DNA from: Pseudomonadota bacterium
GTDB lineage: Bacteria > SAR324 > NAC60-12
Length of the DNA stretch: 9,741 bases
Direction: 5' to 3'
Assembly (NCBI GenBank): GCA_014381795.1
Contig: JACNKY010000372.1
Coordinates: 1 to 9,741 of the forward strand
Shown here: in pieces, positions 6,222 through 9,741 of the stretch
Layout of the letters: each line of letters begins with the position of its first letter
Position numbering within the stretch: position 1 is the stretch's first letter
The notes under the pieces: model-generated
What the model saw: only the letters and a program-made list of their open reading frames with translations
Databases searched by the model: none
What the model was told of the DNA's origin: nothing
Translations under genes and position numbers: made by a program

Positions 6222-7448
6222 TCAGTTGCCCGCACTTGCCAGCACAGCGTTGAGTAGCACATCCGCACCGGCTGCAACTTGTTCAGGTGTAGTGTTTTCG
6301 GCTTCGTCGTGACTGAGCCCATTTTCGCAGGGAATAAAAATCATGCCTGTAGGCGCAACGCGGTTGACTTGACAAGCATCGTGTCCTGCACCGGACACTA
6401 TGTCTCGGTGACTGTAACCAAGAGATTCGGCAGCATTCCTTACTTTTGAAATACATTCCTCATGAAAATTTAAGGTCGGGGCTTTCCAGATATTTGTGAA
6501 CTCGTTTTCCAGTCCTTCTTCTCCACAAACCGAGTTGACCAGTTTTATCAAATCCTGATTTATGTTTGCGAGTACTTCTTCATCCGGATGCCTGTTATCA
6601 ACGGTGAAAAAGACTTTTCCAGGAATAGAATTGATTGAGGCAGGAGTTGTTTCCAAACGTCCGACTGTACCAACCGCTCCAGAATGTGTGAGGACGATAT
6701 CACGCATTCCGCTGATAATTCTCGCAGCACCCATGATGGGATCTCTGCGGTAATTCATCGGAGTAGTTCCAGCATGCGAGCCTTGCCCCTGCAGGGTTAT
6801 ATGCGTCCAGTATGCGCCTTGTCCGCCAGTGACCACTCCGATACTTGTATTCTCTGCTTCCAGCACTGGTCCTTGTTCGATATGCAGTTCGTAGTAAGCC
6901 CTGATCGGAAATATTTCACATGGTGATTCTCCCAGTTGTTTAGTACGACGTAGTTCGTCCTCAACTGTAATTCCCTCTGGATCCTGGTGGGTATAAATAT
7001 CAGCCTGTTCAAAGATTCCCGCAAAAACTCCGGAACCCATCATAGCCGGATGGAAACGCGCACCTTCTTCGTTTGTCCAGACCGCGATTTCAATCGGCGA
7101 ATCTGTTTCAACACCGTGATCATTGAGGGAGCGTACAACTTCAAGTGCACCTAAAACGCCTAGAATTCCGTCAAATCTTCCCCCTGAAGGCTGAGTATCA
7201 AGATGACTTCCGGAGACTACTGGAGGAGCATCCTGAATCTTTCCTGCACGTCGTGCGAATAGGTTGCCCATGGTGTCCAACCGAAATGTACATCCTGCGT
7301 CCGTGGCCCATTCGCGATAGAGGTTACGCCCCTCTATGTCAGCATCAGTGAGAGCAAGTCTTCGGCTGCCTCCACGTTCTCCCGGGCCGATTTTTGCCAT
7401 TTCCATCAGTGTATTCCACAGTCGTTCTCCGTTTGCTTTTAAAACCAT
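6222..7448 (-). CDS. M20-family amidase of the hydantoinase/carbamoylase type
   Basis: A predicted cytoplasmic two-metal amidohydrolase related to N-carbamoyl-L-amino-acid hydrolase, beta-ureidopropionase and allantoate amidohydrolase; all of these release an amino group from a carbamoyl or similar N-substituted acid. It is full length at 408 residues. Metal ligands are recognisable: H82 in SGSHLDTQPSGGRFDG, bridging D93, E128 in TNEEGARF (with E127 as the catalytic-base candidate), H189 in ELHIEQGPVLE, and H380 in NGLSHDEAE. The lid/dimerisation domain has GSHAGTTPM with H225, and NRHPDE with Arg286, which in relatives binds the substrate carboxylate. The start follows GAAGGAAA closely, with short spacing. 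It opens a two-gene operon with the C45 hydrolase. Which N-substituted substrate is used cannot be decided from motifs alone. Confidence 0.9.
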   Translation of the reverse strand: MVLKANGERLWNTLMEMAKIGPGERGGSRRLALTDADIEGRNLYREWATDAGCTFRLDTMGNLFARRAGKIQDAPPVVSGSHLDTQPSGGRFDGILGVLGALEVVRSLNDHGVETDSPIEIAVWTNEEGARFHPAMMGSGVFAGIFEQADIYTHQDPEGITVEDELRRTKQLGESPCEIFPIRAYYELHIEQGPVLEAENTSIGVVTGGQGAYWTHITLQGQGSHAGTTPMNYRRDPIMGAARIISGMRDIVLTHSGAVGTVGRLETTPASINSIPGKVFFTVDNRHPDEEVLANINQDLIKLVNSVCGEEGLENEFTNIWKAPTLNFHEECISKVRNAAESLGYSHRDIVSGAGHDACQVNRVAPTGMIFIPCENGLSHDEAENTTPEQVAAGADVLLNAVLASAGN

Positions 7449-7536
7449 TTTCCTTCTTAATCTTTTTAGGGTTAATTAACGCTCTTTAGACTCTGCCCAA
7501 TAACTACACTAAGGAAAGCTTTATCGTAAAAACAGA

Positions 7537-7565
7537 CATAAATTGATTGAAAAAATGTTTTTCAA
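7537..7565 (-). promoter_or_regulatory. Candidate promoter for the M20/C45 operon with overlapping dyad
   Basis: On the minus strand TTGAAA (7565-7560, 5 of 6 to the -35 consensus) and TTTATG (7542-7537, only 3 of 6 to the -10 consensus) are separated by exactly 17 nt, with a leader of about 80 nt to the amidase ATG. The -35 box is one arm of a perfect dyad, TTGAAAAA (7547-7554) and TTTTTCAA (7558-7565), and AAATTGATT is repeated directly on either side (7540-7548 and 7568-7576). The arrangement resembles a repressor or activator site over a promoter, but the -10 is weak and the region is AT-rich. Confidence 0.3.
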
Positions 7566-7634
7566 TGAAATTGATTAAAATCCAACTTTTAGAGTTCCCA
7601 TATTAAATTTGAAAACAACCAAATGACTAACTAG

Positions 7635-7772
7635 ATTAATCAAAGACAAGTATTACTTGAAGAGTATGTACGCTCAGACGATCACTTAGAAACTGCAAAG
7701 AAGGTTGTTGGATACATGAGGGCGCATTCATTACGTAATCAGGGTTTGACGATGTCGAGAGACTTATATTGA
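7635..7772 (+). pseudogene. Plus-strand coding-like fragment of unknown family (possible gene remnant)
   Basis: Between an in-frame TAG (7632-7634) and a TGA (7770-7772) the plus strand has 45 codons whose translation looks like real protein: RQVLLEEYVRSDDHLETAKK, then a stretch through VVGYMRAHSLRNQG and TMSRDLY. It is rich in charged and helical residues and has no low-complexity run. There is no ATG near its front (only internal ATGs after about codon 26), so it is probably the surviving tail of a decayed gene, or a very small gene with an unusual start. It points the opposite way to every other gene and ends 18 nt from the stop of the convergent small gene. I do not recognise the family. 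Confidence 0.3.
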
Positions 7773-7789
7773 AATACAACTATTGTTCA

Positions 7790-8080
7790 CTATGAAAATA
7801 TAACTTCAAATTCTCTGTGTGCGATATGACTTCTTACTCTATCAACATTTGTCTTCCACCAATTAGTGCCATAGAATTTTGTTTCTAATTCTGCTATAGA
7901 TTCTTTTGATGATCCAAAGGAGCGTATCCAGATAAATTGAGTTTTTTCTTCATTGATCCAATAACTCTCAACTTTAATTCCAATATGTTCTAAGATGTCA
8001 ATCTCTTCTTTAAAGCATTCCAACCAACTATCCATTTGACCTTTATTGATTGTATAGCGTCTTAACTGAGCATATTTCAT
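7790..8080 (-). CDS. Small NIPSNAP-like (dimeric alpha/beta barrel) protein
   Basis: A 96-residue soluble protein with no signal peptide or membrane segment. Its pattern fits a single ferredoxin-like domain of the NIPSNAP/antibiotic-monooxygenase superfamily: strand QLRRYTINKGQ (5-15), helix WLECFKEEIDILEHIG (19-34), strand KVESYWINEE (36-45), strand QFIWIRSFGS (48-57), helix SIAELETKFYG (61-71), then WWKTNVDRVRSHI and a last strand FEVIF. Such proteins usually form dimers; no enzymatic residue can be identified, so no reaction is assigned. The start is well supported by AAGGA at 8091-8087, 6 nt before the ATG. It has its own spacers of 251 nt upstream and 341 nt downstream, so it is probably monocistronic. 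Its codons are visibly richer in A and T than those of the flanking genes, which may mean later acquisition. Confidence 0.7.
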   Translation of the reverse strand: MKYAQLRRYTINKGQMDSWLECFKEEIDILEHIGIKVESYWINEEKTQFIWIRSFGSSKESIAELETKFYGTNWWKTNVDRVRSHIAHREFEVIFS

Positions 8081-8331
8081 TTGATTTCCTTGATTTCTTT
8101 CGGAAGAAAAATTTTATGAGATTCGGATCATTCTAGATGACATTGTTTGCAGGAATACATAGCTAACCAGTCTAAAAGAACAAAGGATGCTCTTCCGCAA
8201 AAACAACTTCGGCTCCTGCTCAGCTAACTCTACTTTGATTATATAATTTTGCAAGTATTTTTAATTTTTTTTGGAAAGGTAGCCAAAGTATAACTTCAAA
8301 AAGTTTAATTCAACTATAAAAACAGTACATT
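8081..8331. other. AT-rich spacer between gspE and the NIPSNAP-like gene
   Basis: This 251-nt stretch has no credible open reading frame. It contains the palindrome ATTATATAAT (8238-8247), which puts a perfect TATAAT on each strand, but no convincing -35 box at standard distance for the downstream gene. A weak A/T hairpin, AACTT/AAGTT (8292-8305), lies soon after the gspE stop without a following T-run, so I do not call a terminator. Confidence 0.55.
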
Positions 8332-9741
8332 TCAATCTGTAGTAATCGACAGTATTTCTTCTGCGGTCGTTAAACCGTGCAGAATTTTGTTCACTCCATC
8401 ACGCCGTAAAGTGATCATTTTTTCTTTCAAAGCCTGTTTTTTTATGGCATCGGAGTCACTGCTTTCGAGAATAATATTTTTGACGCCTTCGCTCATTTCT
8501 AGCAGTTCGTGAATTCCGAGTCTTCCTTGGTAACCTGTATTTCTGCAATTATTGCAACCTGTTCCACGATAGAAACTCCTGCCGAGTTTCCTGAAATTTT
8601 CTTCTTTGATACCTAATTCCCTGAGTTGTTCTGAATGAGGTTTGTAGCTTTTACGGCAATCGGGACAGATACGGCGCACCAGTCGTTGCGCAAGCACACC
8701 GATGATTGTTGAGCAAACGAGGAAAGGTTCAATCCCCATATCAATGAGACGGGTGATGGTAGCCGGAGCGTTGTTGGTATGAACAGTACTGAAAACAAGG
8801 TGTCCGGTCAATGCGGATTGAATGGCGATCTGTGCTGTTTCTTTGTCACGCATTTCTCCTATCATAATAACATCAGGATCCTGCCGTAAAACTGAACGCA
8901 GAGCGTTGGCGAATGTCAAACCTAGTTTTGGCTTAACTTCAATCTGGCTATAACCGGAAAGTTTGTATTCAACAGGGTCTTCAATGGTAATTATATTGCG
9001 AGCCTCATTATCGATTTCAGCTAGAGAGGCGTAAAGCGTAGTTGTTTTTCCGCTTCCGGTAGGTCCTGTAACAAGGATTATGCCCCCGCTGCTCTGCACC
9101 ATCTTCGAGTATGGTTTTGAAATGTATTTTGCTAAACCAAGTTGACTCAGTTGCATTAGTTTTTCGTCTTGATACAACATACGCATAACAATTTTTTCAC
9201 CCTGAATTGTCGGTACAGTTGAGACTCTGATGTCAATTTTTCTGCCGGCAATCAGTACCATCGAACGTCCGTCCTGCGGGATACCTTTCTGGGCAATGTC
9301 CAGACGGGACATGACTTTAATTCTGTTTACCACAGTCACATGAACCTGGCTCGGAAAAACAGTGACCTGCTGGAGTATGCCGTCAATACGGTAACGCACA
9401 ATGGTTTCACGGGTCATTGGGTCTATGTGTACATCACTGGCTTCATCTTTAGCCGCCTGCCAGAGCAAGCTGTTGACTAATCGTTTTATGGGCTCTTCAT
9501 CTGTTGCATCGAGTAAATCTTCCGGTTCTTCTACTGCCAGAATATTTTCATAAGTTTCATCTGAGTCAAGCTGATCCACTGCTTCTTCAGTTGAGGCGGA
9601 AGATTCATCATAAGCACGGTTGATCAAATCCAGCACTGCCTGCTTATGAGAAAGAACAGGTTCAATATGACACTTAAAATGACGGGCAAGATCATCCAGC
9701 GGTTGTGAAAGTTCCGGATTTGTGATGGCAACCGTCAGCGT
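8332..9741 (-). CDS. gspE: Type II secretion system ATPase GspE (N-terminus outside window)
   Basis: A cytoplasmic hexameric ATPase that drives pseudopilus assembly in type II secretion. The frame stays open to the window edge, so 469 C-terminal residues are visible. A shorter call from the GTG at 9636 would wrongly cut off residues such as TLTVAITNPELSQPLDDLAR, which look like the end of the T2SSE N-terminal domain. Counting from the window edge: an acidic linker at about 45-85, then PIKRLVNSLLWQAAKDEASD and VHIDP (about 84-108), IPQDGR at 154-159, Walker A GPTGSGKTT at 226-234, Asp box ITIEDPVEY at 251-259, Walker B VIMIGEMRD at 291-299, His box TGHLVFSTVHTNNA at 312-325, and a zinc-type four-cysteine motif at 359/362 (CPDC) and 396/399 (CNNC). 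The wording around the motifs fits GspE better than PilB, though PilB-type assembly ATPases are close. No other secretion gene is visible downstream. Confidence 0.93.
   Translation of the reverse strand, partial: TLTVAITNPELSQPLDDLARHFKCHIEPVLSHKQAVLDLINRAYDESSASTEEAVDQLDSDETYENILAVEEPEDLLDATDEEPIKRLVNSLLWQAAKDEASDVHIDPMTRETIVRYRIDGILQQVTVFPSQVHVTVVNRIKVMSRLDIAQKGIPQDGRSMVLIAGRKIDIRVSTVPTIQGEKIVMRMLYQDEKLMQLSQLGLAKYISKPYSKMVQSSGGIILVTGPTGSGKTTTLYASLAEIDNEARNIITIEDPVEYKLSGYSQIEVKPKLGLTFANALRSVLRQDPDVIMIGEMRDKETAQIAIQSALTGHLVFSTVHTNNAPATITRLIDMGIEPFLVCSTIIGVLAQRLVRRICPDCRKSYKPHSEQLRELGIKEENFRKLGRSFYRGTGCNNCRNTGYQGRLGIHELLEMSEGVKNIILESSDSDAIKKQALKEKMITLRRDGVNKILHGLTTAEEILSITTD

Larger units (their letters stand above)
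7449..7789. other. AT-rich 341-nt region upstream of the M20 amidase gene
   Basis: No confident gene lies here. It contains a candidate promoter and palindrome (7537-7577) on the side nearest the amidase gene, and a plus-strand coding-like scrap (7635-7772) on the side nearest the small NIPSNAP-like gene. I see no terminator with a T-tract, no tRNA and no transposase remnant. Confidence 0.7.

Noticed and set aside
8101..8197. Inverted repeat CGGAAGA/TCTTCCG and direct repeat AGCTAAC in the spacer after gspE
   Set aside because: The arms are seven bases long and far apart, as expected by chance, and nothing mobile lies between them.
9634..9636. GTG at 9636 as the start of GspE
   Set aside because: The same frame stays open to the window edge and the upstream residues resemble the T2SSE N-terminal domain, so the gene is cut by the window rather than starting here.

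Overview
The window looks like chromosomal DNA of a diderm (Gram-negative-type) bacterium of moderate G+C. The main evidence is a type II secretion ATPase (GspE) together with a solute-binding protein that has a classical cleavable signal peptide and no lipobox cysteine. The mixed style (proteobacterial-looking Kbl, Tdh and His/Arg transporter proteins, AT-rich spacers, often weak Shine-Dalgarno sequences and a CATTTCGAGCGAAG-type intergenic repeat) would fit a PVC or Bacteroidetes-like lineage. That placement is inference, not something I can prove here. Every confident gene lies on the minus strand, so transcription runs from right to left.

Right to left: (1) 9741-8332, the C-terminal 469 residues of GspE, whose N-terminus lies beyond the window. 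(2) 8331-7449, an AT-rich stretch holding one 96-residue NIPSNAP-like gene (8080-7790), a candidate operator/promoter and a plus-strand 45-codon coding-like scrap. (3) 7448-5149, a two-gene operon: an M20-type amidase of the hydantoinase/carbamoylase group followed 11 nt later by a C45-type autoproteolytic acyltransferase/hydrolase. (4) 5148-4861, an intergenic region with an imperfect palindromic repeat whose outer end supplies the -35-like box of a candidate promoter. (5) 4860-2624, kbl and tdh, overlapping as ATGA and together converting threonine to glycine and acetyl-CoA. (6) 2623-2375, a leader with a good sigma70-type promoter, two consecutive small hairpins and a coding-like ORF of up to 82 codons. 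(7) 2374-1, a polar amino-acid ABC transporter in the order ATPase (HisP-like), periplasmic binding protein (HisJ/ArgT-like), permease (HisQ-like). The permease runs off the left edge, and a HisM-like second permease is expected beyond it.

The middle and left genes share a nitrogen and amino-acid theme. The transporter imports a basic or polar amino acid, Tdh and Kbl break down threonine, and the M20/C45 pair probably cleaves N-acyl, N-carbamoyl or amide-linked amino-acid derivatives. The transporter operon carries RNA-level structure between its genes: inverted repeats between the ATPase and binding-protein genes, and a strong 11-bp hairpin between the binding-protein and permease genes, where a step-down in expression would suit transporter stoichiometry. 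I found no tRNA, rRNA, CRISPR array, insertion sequence or clear rho-independent terminator. The least explained pieces are the palindromic repeat, the tdh-hisP spacer ORF/leader, and the plus-strand scrap at 7635-7772. I see no strong evidence for a wholly new system.
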